Origin: Solanum dulcamara
Taxonomy: Eukaryota; Streptophyta; Magnoliopsida; Solanales; Solanaceae
Reading direction: 5' to 3'
DNA: 64,000 bases
Assembly (NCBI RefSeq): GCF_947179165.1
Contig: NC_077240.1
Coordinates: 73,379,501 to 73,443,500, forward strand
A model generated the notes under the pieces. It did not search any database, was not told the DNA's origin, and saw only the letters and a list, made by a program, of their open reading frames with translations. The translations under genes and the position numbers were made by a program. Positions 34,832 to 46,504 of this stretch are shown here, piece after piece; position 1 is the first letter of the stretch; every line of letters starts with the position of its first letter.

Positions 34832-36300
34832 TATCATAAAGAATTTTGAAGAACAACCTTTTCAAAGATTTATCGAAAAAGATAAACGGAGAATATTTTA
34901 ATGGTATAAGATTCATTCCCATGAATATCATAGTAGATATTGGTGCTAGTGGAAATTACATCAGCTATAGGTTGTGTAACCACCTTCAACAATATAGATT
35001 AAAAGATAAACATCTTTATACTAATTTTAATGGAAAAAAGATATGAAATAGTAAACATGATAGAAACTATTTTAAAATTTAAAGATACCTCCATACCTAT
35101 AAGATTATTAGTTGAACCAGAAGGAAATAATGATACTTTAGAAATTCTATTAGGAACTACATTCCATGATAATGTAAAGTCATATGATATACTCGATCAA
35201 GGTATCAAAATTACATATAATAATAAGATAATATTCATATCAAAATGATAAGTCAAATAGTATATATATACCAATTGGAATAATGTACAAATATTATAAA
35301 GAAGAATATTTTGCTACTTATATAGATAACGGATCGGAAAAATATTATTGTAAACCAGAAATATTTCCCCAAGAATACCATCAAGAGTTACCTATTACCA
35401 GAGGAAGAGATATATCAAATAACAATATAACAATGTCTAGAGGCATTGCTCAGTCGATTTTTTAATATCATAAACAATTTTGAAGAACAATCTTTTCAAA
35501 GATTTACCGAAAAAGATACCCACATAAATTATAGATTTATCGAACCTGTAATTTTCTGGACCCCCTCACCCAGTTAGAAGGATTAATTTTATTTTTTAAA
35601 TAAAATTATTATGTTATTAGATATGAAAATATACCTATGCAGATTATAGATTTATCGAACCAACGATTTTCTGGACCCCTTCTCTCAGCTGGTCTAATTT
35701 TGGTTGTAAAAGTGGATTTTAGAAAATAAGAATGAATAAAGATAGTATTCAATATACTGCATTTTCTACCCTTCAAGGACATTATGAATGGTTAGTCATG
35801 CCATTTGGATTAAAAAATGCACCACAGATATTTTTAAAAAAATGGATAATATCTTTAAAGATTATGACTATATATTTGTCTACTTTGATGATATTTTAGT
35901 TTTGTTTGATAGCCTTGAAAAATACCAGATACACCTAAATAAGTTTACTAACTTATGCTTAGAAAATGGATAAGCATTTTCTAAAAAGAAAGCAAGCCTA
36001 TTAAAAAATGAGCTAGAATTCTTAGGAATGATAATTGACGGAAATGGTATAAAATTACAAAGCCATATCATTGAAAAGATATCTGTTTTCTCAGATAAAT
36101 TAGTAGATAAAAGGCAAGTACGGAGCTTTTTAGAAATTCTTAATTATGCTTCAGATTATATTCAGAATTTGATTGAATTAAGAAAACCATTTCAGGAATT
36201 ACTAAAAAGGGATAAGATCTTTGAATTTAATGAAGTCTTAGCAAAAAAAGTAAAAGATATTAAATCTATTTGTAAAATTTTACCATAAACTTCAAATTGA
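34832..36300 (+). pseudogene. Endogenous pararetrovirus (Caulimoviridae-like) polymerase fragment
   Basis: AT-rich plus-strand remains of a plant pararetrovirus polyprotein. A protease-like motif VDIGASGNYIS lies at about 34936-34968, and LLGTTFHDNVKSYDI around 35145. A second protease-like motif YIDNGSEKYYCKP lies at about 35320-35358, with GRDISNNNI at 35405. The RT has [16 protein letters not shown] (35779-35826), then YFDDILV (35881-35901) and LGMIIDGNGIKLQSHIIEKI (36022-36081). RT is split by a frameshift near 35825 and a stop near 35972, and the segment ends before RNase H. The RT signature separates it from gypsy. I do not assign a genus. It is a dead, rearranged fragment with no movement protein, coat region or full ORF. 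Confidence 0.82.
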
Positions 36301-36334
36301 AAGAGAAGACCTTACCTTTCCCGAAATTGGCCAA

Positions 36335-36385
36335 AACCGCTTGGAACTTCAAGTTCTCCGGCAACCAACTCGGCCTCTCAGCCAT
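36335..36385 (-). pseudogene. MBD gene stub (third copy)
   Basis: Only about 17 codons remain: ATG at 36385, MAERPSWLPENLKFQAV, then loss of homology at the boundary with the pararetroviral segment. The Trp of ENWKF has become Leu. It is oriented like the left copy. Its upstream region is complete and retains a TATA box, so a transcript could in principle run from here into pararetroviral antisense DNA. Confidence 0.85.
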
Positions 36386-37270
36386 CAAATGAAGTTACTA
36401 GTGGGGAAAGTCTTGAAAGAATCTATTAAGTATTTTTTGTTTACCTGGTTTACTTGAAAGGTCCTATTTATAGTCAAGTATAATCTAAATTAAAATAAAT
36501 CTAGTCAACGCTTTATTTTCATTCCATATACAGTCTACTTAATTTATCTTTATTGTTTAAAAAATACAATATATCTGGTCACTTTGAATTAAATTTTATA
36601 CTAAACTCATCTTATTTTATAGTTTTTATTTCTTTTCTCCTAAAATCATAGATTATATTTCTTTAAAAAATCTAAATTAGTGAAATCTGATCAATGCAAT
36701 TTATTTTCCTTCCATTATTAAGTAAATATATATTCTACTTAGTTTAGTGTTATTGCTTAGAAAATTTAATTAATCTAGTCAAATTGAATTGAATTTCTTC
36801 ATGAATTCATTTTATTTTATAATTTTTTTCTTCTTCTAGAATCATTTTTCAAGAAAATTAAAAACAACCTAAAGGGGTTTTCAGAGTTCACATACCCGAT
36901 TATTAAAAATGAAATTATTTTCTTTCTATTATTAAGTAAATCAGGCAATAGATGTCCAACTTATTTTATTCCTTATTATTTAGGAAATGTAATTATTATG
37001 GTCATTTTGACTAGATTTCTTACTAAATTCATTTTCTTATATTTTAATTTTCACTAGTCCAAGAATAGTGCAAAAAAACGTAATCTGAAAAAACTTAGAG
37101 AGATCAAATGATCAAACCACCAAATGATTGGAAAGAATTTATTTTCTTTTCATTATTAAGTAAATTGGATTATAAATCATTATATATTATTAATAAAATT
37201 CATTTATGTAAGACTCCGAAAGTTGGAAAGTAAAAAAAAAGACAAATTTCAAAATATTTGCAGTAATTTG
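36386..37270 (-). promoter_or_regulatory. MBD promoter, third copy
   Basis: Near-identical to 26490-27370. TATAAATA (minus strand) is present at 36465-36472, about 80 bp upstream of the stub's ATG. The region keeps the same AT-rich blocks and TTATTAAGTAAAT motifs. With 38640-39534 it forms an inverted pair around a 1.1-kb loop. Confidence 0.6.
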
Positions 37271-38500
37271 AAACTTTACGAGGTCCTTCAAGGACAATAT
37301 TAGGCTCCACAATCAGTAGAAGGCTTCCATAGAACGGAACTGGAAAAGTGGAAAAACGTGCAAGGTTCCACACAAGGGTTCATGAGTCGTGGAAAGTTTC
37401 ACGGACTGTGTAATGATCCGTGAACTCCACTCCAAAAGGAACCTGAAGAAATTGGCCCTCATGGGGCTTTGTACGATCCGTATAAGAAGCTTCAGGACTC
37501 TTGGGAAGGGTCTACAACTCGTGATTCTCAAGATGACCCATAAGGGCACCCGTTGAAGTCAAATCTTCAAGAAGCTAATAACTCTTCAGGTCTACTAGCT
37601 CCTTCACGGACCATGGAGGGTTACATGGTCCGTGGGACTTCCGTATAAGGGGTCGTCCAGTTATATTTTTAAGGATATTTTGGAATTTTCTCCACTCTTT
37701 TATAATTAAGATTGGATATTATTGGTGTGAATTCCTATACCAATAACTACCCAAAACCCTTCATTAACTTCTCATTCTGTCAAATATTCTCCAAATCAAA
37801 ATATTCTTTCTAAAGGATTCTTTCTAAAGCATCTTCTTCAAAACAAGTAGGGTTCAAGCTTCAAGTCAAGTACAATCTCCATTGGATTAGGGCTTTTATA
37901 GCTAAGGTATGCGGGAATTCGCAATGGATTTCATTCATCTATTGGGTCCCAAAAGAATTCAATTCTCTCAATTCAATTTCACCCACTTCTAAAGAGTTTC
38001 AAGTCAAGTCTTCATTGGTCTTTCCTATATTGATTCAATTGATATTGTTTCACTTGATTAGGCATTAATTCATATTACTACATGATTTGAAATTGATTTC
38101 ACATAGACCCATGCTTTATGTCAATGATTTTCATTATAATTTTTGAATTTATGATCGAACTTATGAAGGATTTATGAATAATTTATGAAAGGTTATGAAT
38201 TATGTTTCAAGTATGAATGAATAAATTGTGACAGGTTTTCCTCACAATATGAAGGAATAATGATTTAGATGCTTAAAAAGGTAAGTCTCTATATGAGGAA
38301 AGTTAAGAAATCATGATTTACGGAGCTATTCTTATGATATATTTTATGAATGCGGATTGGTACATGTTTGTATTTTCTAATATTAATGATTCTTATTCTG
38401 TTGGGATTAACTTAGCACCGAGAGGAATTTGTGGTAGATACTTGGTAAGGGAGTCTCTAGTAGCAACCTCTAGTTCCAAACTACGTGCCCCAGTAGAACA
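37271..38500 (+). repeat. A-type LTR segment, third copy, cut at 38500
   Basis: Matches 27371-28613. It ends at CAGTAGAACA, where the right arm starts with TTTACACAGTCCGTG, which is the reverse complement of the CACGGACTGTGTAA sequence at about 37400 and 27506. The apparent open frame 38313-38516 spans this artificial join and is not a gene. Confidence 0.75.
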
Positions 38501-38639
38501 TTTACACAGTCCGTGAAAATTTCCACGACTCATGAACCCTTATGTGGAACCTTGCTCATTTTTTCACTTTTCCAGTTCCGTTCAATGGAAGCCTTCTACT
38601 GATTATGGAGCCTAATACTGTCCGTGAAGGACCTCGTAA

Positions 38640-39534
38640 AGTATCAAAATACTGCAAATATTTTGAAATTTGTCTTTTTCTTTACTTTTCAACTTTCGGA
38701 GTCTTACATAAATAAAGTTTATTAATAATATATAATAATTTATAACCCAATTTACTTAATAATGAAAAGAAAATAAATTCCTTCCAATCATTTGGTGTTT
38801 TGATCATTTGATCTCTCTAAGTTTTTTTAAGATTACGTTGTTTTTATACTATTCTTGGACAAGTGAAAATTAAAATATAAGAAAATGAATTTAGTAAGAA
38901 AGCTTGTCAAAATGACCATAATAATTATATTTCCTAAATAATAAGGAATAAAATAAGTTGGACATCTATTACGTGATTTACTTAATAATAGAAAGAAAAT
39001 AATTTCATTTTTAATAATCAGGTATGTGAACTCTGAAAACCCCTTTAGGTTTCTTTTAATTCTCTTGAAAAATGATTCTAGAAGAAGAAAAAAATTATAA
39101 AATAAAATGAATTCATGAAGAAACTCAATTCAATGTGACTAGATTAATTAAATTTTCGAAGCAATAACACTAAACTAAGTAGAATATATATTTACTTAAT
39201 AATGGAAAGAAAATAAATTGCATTGACCAGATTTTACTAATTTAGATTTTAAAAAATATATATATAATCTATGATTTTAGGAGAAAAGAAAGAAAAATTA
39301 TAAAATAAGATGAATTTAGTATAAAATTTAATTCAAAGTGACCAGATTCATTGTATTTTTTAAACAATAAAGATAAATTAAGTAGACTGTATATGGAATG
39401 AAAATAAAGCGTTGACTAGATTTATTTTAATTCAGATTATACTTGACTATAAATAGGACCTTTCAAGTAAACCAGGTAAACAAAAAATACTCAATAGATT
39501 CTTTCAAGACTTTCCCCACTAGTAACTTTATTTG
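38640..39534 (+). promoter_or_regulatory. MBD promoter, right copy
   Basis: This contains a TATA box (TATAAATA, 39448-39455) about 80 bp upstream of ATG 39535, preceded by AT-rich DNA. GACTATAAATAGGACC matches the usual plant TATA context, and a start near CAAGTAAACC or 30 bp downstream is plausible. The 5' part (38501-38640) is A-type LTR sequence, so the gene's distal promoter is repeat-derived. Confidence 0.6.
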
Positions 39535-39975
39535 ATGGCTGAGAGGCCGAGTTGGTTGCCAGAGAACTGGAAGTTCCAAGCGGTACTTCGCACTTCTGGA
39601 GCCACTGCCGGAATTATTGATAAATACTATTATGAACCGATCTCTGGAAATAAATTTCGATCAAAGAATGAGGTGCTTTATTTTCTAGAAACGGGTGGCA
39701 AACGCAAGAAGGAAAGTACTGAGAGTAGCAGTACTGTTTCTACACCATCTGAGATACCCGAAAGCAAAAAGAGAAAGAGCAACTCGAAAACAAAGAAAGT
39801 TAGTACTCCTTTTTACTTTGATTCTGCAAATCCGCCGGAGAGCGTGTGCTGGAATCAGACAGATAGTTATGAAGATACTTGGGAAGCTTCTATCAATGGC
39901 TACATGATTTTTGAGATTGAAAAACAAGAATGGAATGCTATTTTCAAGATAAGCAACACAAAAAAAGAGAAATAG
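39535..39975 (+). CDS. Plant methyl-CpG-binding domain (MBD) protein
   Basis: An intact single-exon frame of 146 codons (ATG 39535, TAG 39973). Residues about 7-60 form an MBD: RPSWLPENWKFQAVLRTSG, ATAGIIDKYYYEPISGNKF, RSKNEVLYFLETGG. This fits the family pattern of LPxxW, TSGATAGxxDKYY, SGxKFRSKxEV and LETG. MBDs bind methylated CpG in nuclear chromatin. A Lys/Ser/Thr-rich basic linker follows (KRKKEST, SKKRKSNSKTKK, probable nuclear signals). A C-terminal block FYFDSANPPESVCW...DTWEASINGY...EWNAIF resembles the tail of small plant MBD5/6/7-type proteins (from memory; needs alignment). The left copy is its degenerate inverted duplicate. Whether it is expressed is unknown, and it could itself be a recently dead copy of a gene elsewhere. 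Confidence 0.85.
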   Translation: MAERPSWLPENWKFQAVLRTSGATAGIIDKYYYEPISGNKFRSKNEVLYFLETGGKRKKESTESSSTVSTPSEIPESKKRKSNSKTKKVSTPFYFDSANPPESVCWNQTDSYEDTWEASINGYMIFEIEKQEWNAIFKISNTKKEK

Positions 39976-41814
39976 ATGGCTATAATGTTCATTGAGAACA
40001 ATAAAAATCAACAAATATGTTGTTGTTTGAAGTTATATGTCAATTTTATTTATGCTCATTAAGTAAAATTTTAATACATGAATTGATCGATATTTGTTCT
40101 TGTGTGATTTTATATATGATAGCCTTTTAACTTGGGTTATTAACTAGACACCTCATCTTGAACAAAATATGAATTTTAAATGTCTTTGATTTTGATTATG
40201 CCAGCCTGACGTTGGTCTAAAATGTACAAAATACATGTCTTTTAAGTTATAAGAAACAAGAATAAGGTGAAATAATCTCTAATAAAATTTTCTCGCCAAA
40301 CGTTGTGGTAAACACAATAATCATAAAGAGAATTGATTTGTACACAAATAATTTATCTCAATGCGATTAGATCTCTTGTGAGTTTGTTATGTACTAGCTA
40401 GTGTCACTTATATATCATTGAAACAACGCCCAATGTTATCTTGACAATGGAGATAATATTTGTTATAAATAATTAATTCATTAGTTTTAATAAAAATTTA
40501 AATAGATAAGGCATTCATTTGTATGTCATTTACTTCTATAGCAGATTTTAGTGTATAAAATTTATTTTATACAAGATAGATTATATCATTAACTTTTATA
40601 AGTATAAAATTTATGCATACAATCTAAGATATAAGTGGGACAATCATCTGTATGACTATAACACAAGACTAAATATAATTTATTTTTGATTATAAGAGCA
40701 GTATAATTTTAAATTTTTGTATTAGTGCATTTTGTATGTATAGATCAGGTAGAGACAAGTCTTTAACCGACTAAATAAAATAATTCTCTAGTTCATTAAA
40801 TATACTTATTCTCTTATTTTGATACAATTATAATTAGATTTGTATATTTTTTTTTATTTTAATTTATTAAGATGTGACATTTTTTGGTGGGTCAATATAC
40901 CTGAGGAATCCGATGATAATAATATATATTGGTGAAGTAATAGTTAGTTAATAAAATCCATGTGTCGATCTAGAAATTGATGATACATCTTGTAAAAGCT
41001 TATAAATTTTCATGGTACATCGTGCATGTGAATTTTATATCTAGCACATGAAATAAGTTAAGCGAAAGTTTTTAAAAAATAATGAATAAATTAAATTATC
41101 GATAATTTAATTTATTTGATTAGTATCTGAATCTTAACATGAGAAGTTAGTGGAATAATTTATTATCTATCATGATAAGATTAATTCATCAATAAATATA
41201 CTAATGTTATAATAGAGAGTCTTGTTAATTAATTTTATGGTCCCTATTGTGCATTGATAAGTAAAATTTATTGAAATTGGGAGTTTCTTTTATGGAAAGA
41301 AGACCTGATATATTTTAGAAACATATATGTTTGTAAATAGTTACTTTTTTTGAAAAATTTGTGGTTGAAAAATCGTTACGATTGAAAAATAATTTTAGAA
41401 CCCTAACTTGTCTTTCTATATAAAGGGTCTCTTTTCCAACAAGAAGACAAACCATTTTTAAGAAAAAAAGTATTTTCTCACACAAGCATTGCACAATTCA
41501 ACAATTATTCATATGACACAATAGAAGATCGTAGAATTTGAGTATCATCTTATTGGCTATCTTTATTCACATTTTAAAAGATAATTTGTATCTCTATATG
41601 TTCTATTTATCTATATTACATACAAATTTGACAATGACATTGCTTTACTGCGCATATAATAATTCAGTCACAAGAATGACAACTCACTATAGATCTCATC
41701 ATGTTGAGGTTAATCATATACCTAAAATACTGAGCATCATTAAGTATATATCGTTGCTGACCTCACCTCTTTACGTGTTGTTTCTTTTAATTTAATGTTC
41801 GATAAAAATGATCG
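39976..41814 (+). other. AT-rich 3' flank of right MBD gene
   Basis: Collinear with 24191-26090. No coding region is supported. A TATA-like TATATAAA (41417-41424) is followed by GGGTCTC and GAAGACAAACC sequence, a layout like a copia-type LTR promoter, but no LTR ends or PBS are visible. AATTAAATTATCGATAATTTAATT (41090-41113) is palindromic. The likely MBD polyadenylation region lies within about 150 bp of the stop (AATAAAAATC near 40000). Confidence 0.45.
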
Positions 41815-41940
41815 TTTATGTGCTTTATGGTTTTGATCGAAAATGTGAACCTCTTGACTTGAAATTTCTGTGAACTTGATGAAATTCTATGATAGCCTTA
41901 ATGTGATTGTGAACTTGATTATGTGAATTAACATGGAAAT
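41815..41940 (+). mobile_element. R1 LTR, part upstream of E/D (right arm)
   Basis: Reverse complement of 24049-24190 and of 30056-30195 (GTGAACCTCTTGACTTGAA, GTGAACTTGATGAAATTCTA). It ends at AACATGGAAAT, immediately before the E LTR start TGTAACACCC. R1 resumes beyond E/D at 58886. Confidence 0.7.
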
Positions 41941-42450
41941 TGTAACACCCTTGAAGTCCCTTGCCTGATCTAACTCTAAAATGACTTAAAAATCCTACCA
42001 AGAAAGGTCTATGCGACTAACCTCGATGCTGGTGGCATTTCCATGGCTCGTGGTGAGCACCACGGATCGTAATCCCTTTCGTGGAGCTGACTCCCAAAAC
42101 TTCTAAGTCGAGAGGCAACCACGATCGAGGTTCACGACCCCTAATGGTCTTCACAAATCGTGATAAGGTCCTTGAATCTTAATCCCCCCAGCATGATCTA
42201 AGTCCAGGACCACGGCATCATCATGGACCATGTTAAGCATGACCGTCTGTAAAGGTTGCCCAACTTAGTTTTAATAAAGGGCATTAAGGTCTTTTCAACC
42301 TTTTTCCAACTAAACCCTACACGTTTTGGTGACCAAAATCAGTCCCTTAGCCTACAAATAGTCTTTTCATCTCATTCACACTCATATTTTCTTGAGAGAA
42401 GAGAATTGAGAAAAGCAAGAAAGGTAGGGTTCAAGGTCTTCGAGCCATTC
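41941..42450 (+). mobile_element. E/D 5' LTR, first part (right arm)
   Basis: Starts TGTAACACCCTTGAAGTCCC. Interrupted at 42450 by a solo LTR; the sequence CATTC at 42446-42450 is the target duplication. The LTR resumes at 44918-44922 (second CATTC copy) and ends near 46500. Without the insert it is 2088 bp, the same as in the left arm. Confidence 0.88.
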
Positions 42451-44917
42451 TGTAACACCCCTCAAAAATTTTTCCTAAGATTTGGACCCGTCTTGTATAC
42501 GGGTAGGGTCGAACTCGAGTATTGAGGAGCATATGCATGATTTAGGATGAGTTACTGAGAAATTTGAGGATGTTGGAGGTGATGTAGGGTCACGAGGGGC
42601 TCCTAGGACCAAATTAAATCTAGGAGAGTCGTGGCTAAGTCTTGGGATGAGTTCGTATAAGGGATCAATTTCTAATGACCCTATCTTTTGAATGAGGACA
42701 ATCTGGGTGGCCCACTACCTATCAAATTAAAGGTCGTCGATTCTTCTTTCCAACGCCACCAAGAACGTGAATTTTAGAGTTCGGAGTTGAAAGATATGAC
42801 GATTCTAAGACGAACTAGCACGCCAGGAATTTAATTTTTGGGCCTGGGTTGCAACTGCTGGGGAAATGGCCTTGGCACTGTAAGGGTGCGACGCGCCACT
42901 ATCGCGCCAGAAACATGCCTCAGTAGTTTGGTCCTTGGCGCGATGCGCCACTAAAAGTTGTGCAGGGTTTTTCAAGCCAAATTTCCAGAACCCAGGAACA
43001 ATAGCCTTGGGGCTGTAAGGGCGCGACGCGCCACTATCGCGCCAGAAACATGCCTCAGTAGTTTGGTTTTTGGCGCGGCGCACCACTACGAGGTGTGCAG
43101 GTTTTAGGCAAAATCAGCCTGGCGCTGCAATGGCGCGATGCGCCACTATCACGCCAGGAGCATTTTAGCCTATTTTCAGAACTTTTGAGAAGGGGCAATT
43201 TGGGAATTGTCCCAAATTATATATGTATCATCCTTGACCAATTTGGGAATATATTTTCAGCCCCCCCTCTCTCTCTAAAAAGCCCTAGGAGTTTCTTTCT
43301 CTCTCTTTTCTTCTTCTTCTCCATTTCTAACAAAGAATTGCTTCCAAGAGTTTCAAGATTCGAGTTCTCCATTGAAGACCCAACATCAAGGTTTTCTTCA
43401 AGTCTTCACTAAGGTATGTAAGGATATCTACAACATGGGATGAGTCCACCCATGTGCTCTACTCTTGCTTTGAAGTTAGAGGTCCATGAGAATGGAGTTT
43501 CTTGGTATGGTTTATGTTTGAATGAGTTTTGTCTCCTATTAATTTGACTTTGTTTCTGTTGATGTTGTTGAGATAAGAAGTTCCTAAAACCTTCATGTTA
43601 GTATGAGTTGATGAAGATGACTTGTTAATATGTTTTGTTGATCTCTTTAACCATGTGACTACGTTGCATAAGTTAATTTCCTTAAATGTGTTGTTCTACT
43701 TGGATTGTTGAGCTAAAGCCATAGATTTGTGATGAGTCTTGAGGAGATGTCATAAATGCTTATCTAAATGAGTCTTGATTGAGTTGATTGGAGGATAGAA
43801 TTGACGAGTGGACATGGTTCTACATGAGACTTGCCATTATGACTTAATTGAGTAGAAGTGAGGATAGAGTTGATGAGTGGGAAATGTTCCACATGAAACT
43901 AGCCATGAGGGCTTTTTTGAGATAATTGGAGGGACTTTTATGAGCATGGAGTCATGGAAGGAGTATCGAGCATCGAAGCGGGTGAGAGTATAGTCCATAC
44001 TCGAACCCTAGAAACTATGCCGCCAACGTAGGTAGGGATGGAACCGTTAAAGTCGGATGTTTTCTGTGGGATCGAATCGTTAAAGTCGGATGTTTCCCAT
44101 TTTTATTGTCCTAAAATGATAGGACTTGACTAATCGATGGTATCCATGGTTAGGGAGGCGTTCATGCCCTGGCAAGGTATGGACGGACGTAGCAACAACG
44201 TCTGATTATTGTACTATCACTGGCTCATAGGTGATGGTTGTCGGATAAGAGAAACTCCCATTTAGGTCTTGATAGTGCTCCGAGTCAGTTGAGTTGAGTG
44301 GCTTATGAGTTAGTCCCATCTAAACTATTCTTGTTAGACTTAGGACACTTGAGTGAGTTGTCATGTATGTATGAGTTGAGATCCTGAGTTGATATTGATG
44401 CTTTCTTGATGTCTGTTTCATCCGGTCATTTTACATACTTGTACATTCCATGTACTAACGCCATTTGGCCTACATCATTTCATGATGCAGAGACAGGTAC
44501 CAAAGATTATCAATTGGCGCATCGTTGATTATCCATACACTTCCAGCTACGGGGTGAGTCCTCCTAGTTTCCGGAGGATGTTGAGCTTTCTTGTCTAGTT
44601 TTAATGTCGTTTCCTTTATTTTGAGTATTGGTAGCCATGGGCTTGTCATTGGCACCTCCTAGACCTTGATAGAGGCTTCATAGACTAGAGTGTGGGGAGG
44701 TTGGACTGTTACCTTGAGGAGTCCTATTATACTTGTTTTGTTGAGTTGAAAATGTTTGGCTTTCGGCCCCTATATTATGATTAGTATGTTATGATTGAAC
44801 CCTCCTTTGAGTGAATGTGATCGAATGATAGTGTGACTGAATCAGGTGGTTCGCTTGAAGGTCAGAAATGGCTTTCGAGTGCCGGCCACGCCTAGAGTAC
44901 CCTCCCGGGGCGTGACA
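42451..44917 (+). mobile_element. Solo LTR nested in E LTR, TSD CATTC
   Basis: A 2467-bp LTR, TGTAACACCCCTCAAAAATT...CTCCCGGGGCGTGACA, flanked by CATTC at 42446-42450 and 44918-44922. The left arm has a single GAATG (reverse complement) at 23539-23543, the empty site. It contains a CG-rich tandem block (42840-43165) and a CT-rich leader (43260-43320). Both ends are intact (TG/CA), which fits a younger insertion. No internal region is present. Confidence 0.95.
42840..43165. repeat. CG-rich ~130-bp tandem block inside solo LTR
   Basis: Units contain GCGACGCGCCACTATCGCGC then CAGAAACATGCCTCAGTAGT. They start near 42887 and 43021, with a third partial unit at 43131 (GCGCGATGCGCCACTATCAC). This is a strong CG-dinucleotide concentration in an otherwise AT-rich window. 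The minus-strand frame 42805-43086 is a shadow of the repeat. Confidence 0.8.
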
Positions 44918-44922
44918 CATTC

Positions 44923-46500
44923 TTTCTAGTTTCCATCATCCCTTCGATTTCCGGGTATGTAAGGCTACCCATAATGTGGATTGAGTTTGTCCACATTCCC
45001 TACATCTTCGGTGATTCGAGTTGATTTAAGTTTTGAGGTTCCATGAATTGAGTTCTTGAATTATTAAAAATTCCTATTGAGTTTTGTATATGAATTTCAT
45101 TGTGTTTTTGCATATATTATACTATTCCTTGATGAGTTTTGTTGAGTTGAGTTTTGTTGAGAGTATGAATTTGTGTTTGCATTCATATAAACTCTAATTG
45201 AGATTTGATTTATTTTCTATGTATTGACGGAGTTTTTAAAGAATGATTTGTGAATGGTTTGCATTAATCATATTATGCATTATTTTGAATTTAAAGAATG
45301 ACAATTTTCATCTTCGATTGAGAAAGAGTTGAGCATGAGTTGGGTTTGAGATGTTTCCATTTAATATTTTGAGCATGAGTATTTTGAGTACAAACGAGTT
45401 GAGCATTATTACAATAAAACATCTATATTGAGGATGAGTTGAAGAGTTAAATTATGATTTAAATGCATCCTTTGAGTTAAGATGAGTTGAGTTTTGAGCT
45501 AAGTCCAAAAGAGACTAAACGAGTTAATTGAGTATTTTATTCACTATATGAGCATAGTAAAGTATTTTGGGAGTAGTATTGAGCACCAATTTGGGTAAGA
45601 GTAGAGGCAACACAAACCCCATAAACTACATAGCTAGCGTAGGATAAAGGTTTTGCCTCTCTATGTCCCAAAACGATGGACTTTGATTGAGTTTAGATGC
45701 CGTGAGTTTGAGCATCCCTTACCCTGGCAAGGTATTGGAAAGCTTTGGCAACATCATTTTTAAGGGTTGTATCATCACTAGCTCAAAACTAATGGTTGTC
45801 AATTAGATAAACTTTCCAATAATAAAGTATTATATTTTTTATATTGAGTTGCATCTCTTATTGCATGTCATTTATAGAATTGTATTATTTTACTTCTTGC
45901 TTTATTGAGTTGAGTCATTTCAGAGTGAGTCCATTTAGTTGAGTTGCATGAGGTTTAGTATTGTTGATTGTGTTCATTTACCGCAATTTTAAATACTCGT
46001 ACATTCCATTTACTGATGCCTTTTGGCCTACATAGTTTCAAATGCAGATAAAGGTGTTAGACATCATCAACATGCGCTCTGTTGAAGATCTTTTCTTTCC
46101 TGATAGTGGTGAGACCTCCTTGCTTCCGGAAGAATCGGATTTATTCATTTATTGCTTCTGAGTATTTCCTTTTGAGGTATCCGTGGGTTTGTCTCAGCAC
46201 TTTCTTGACAGTTGTTAGAGGCTTCTTAGACATAGGCAGAGTTGAGTGGATTTGATGTCTCTTCGAGTCTGTTTTGAAAACTATATTTCATGAGATAATA
46301 TTTTTACGTATATAAGATTGTTTATTTAGAATATTCTTTCATCGAGTATTAATTTGATAGCCCACCTAAGTGTTTCCTTTGAGTTATATTGAGTCTTCCA
46401 CTGAGTAGTTGAATGAGTGATCAGGCCGAGTTATTTGCTTGGGGCCAACAATGGTCTTCGAGTGCTGACCATGTCTAGGGTACCCTCCCGGGTTGTGAAA
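44923..46500 (+). mobile_element. E/D 5' LTR, second part (right arm)
   Basis: Continues the E LTR after the nested insertion (TTTCTAGTTTCCATCATC), through a GAGTTGAG-rich region (45160-45500) and GGTACCCTCCCGGGTTGTGAAA. Matches 21961-23538 in reverse. Standard ends would be TTGTGACA; here the last bases are TGAAA. Confidence 0.85.
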
Positions 46501-46504
46501 AACA

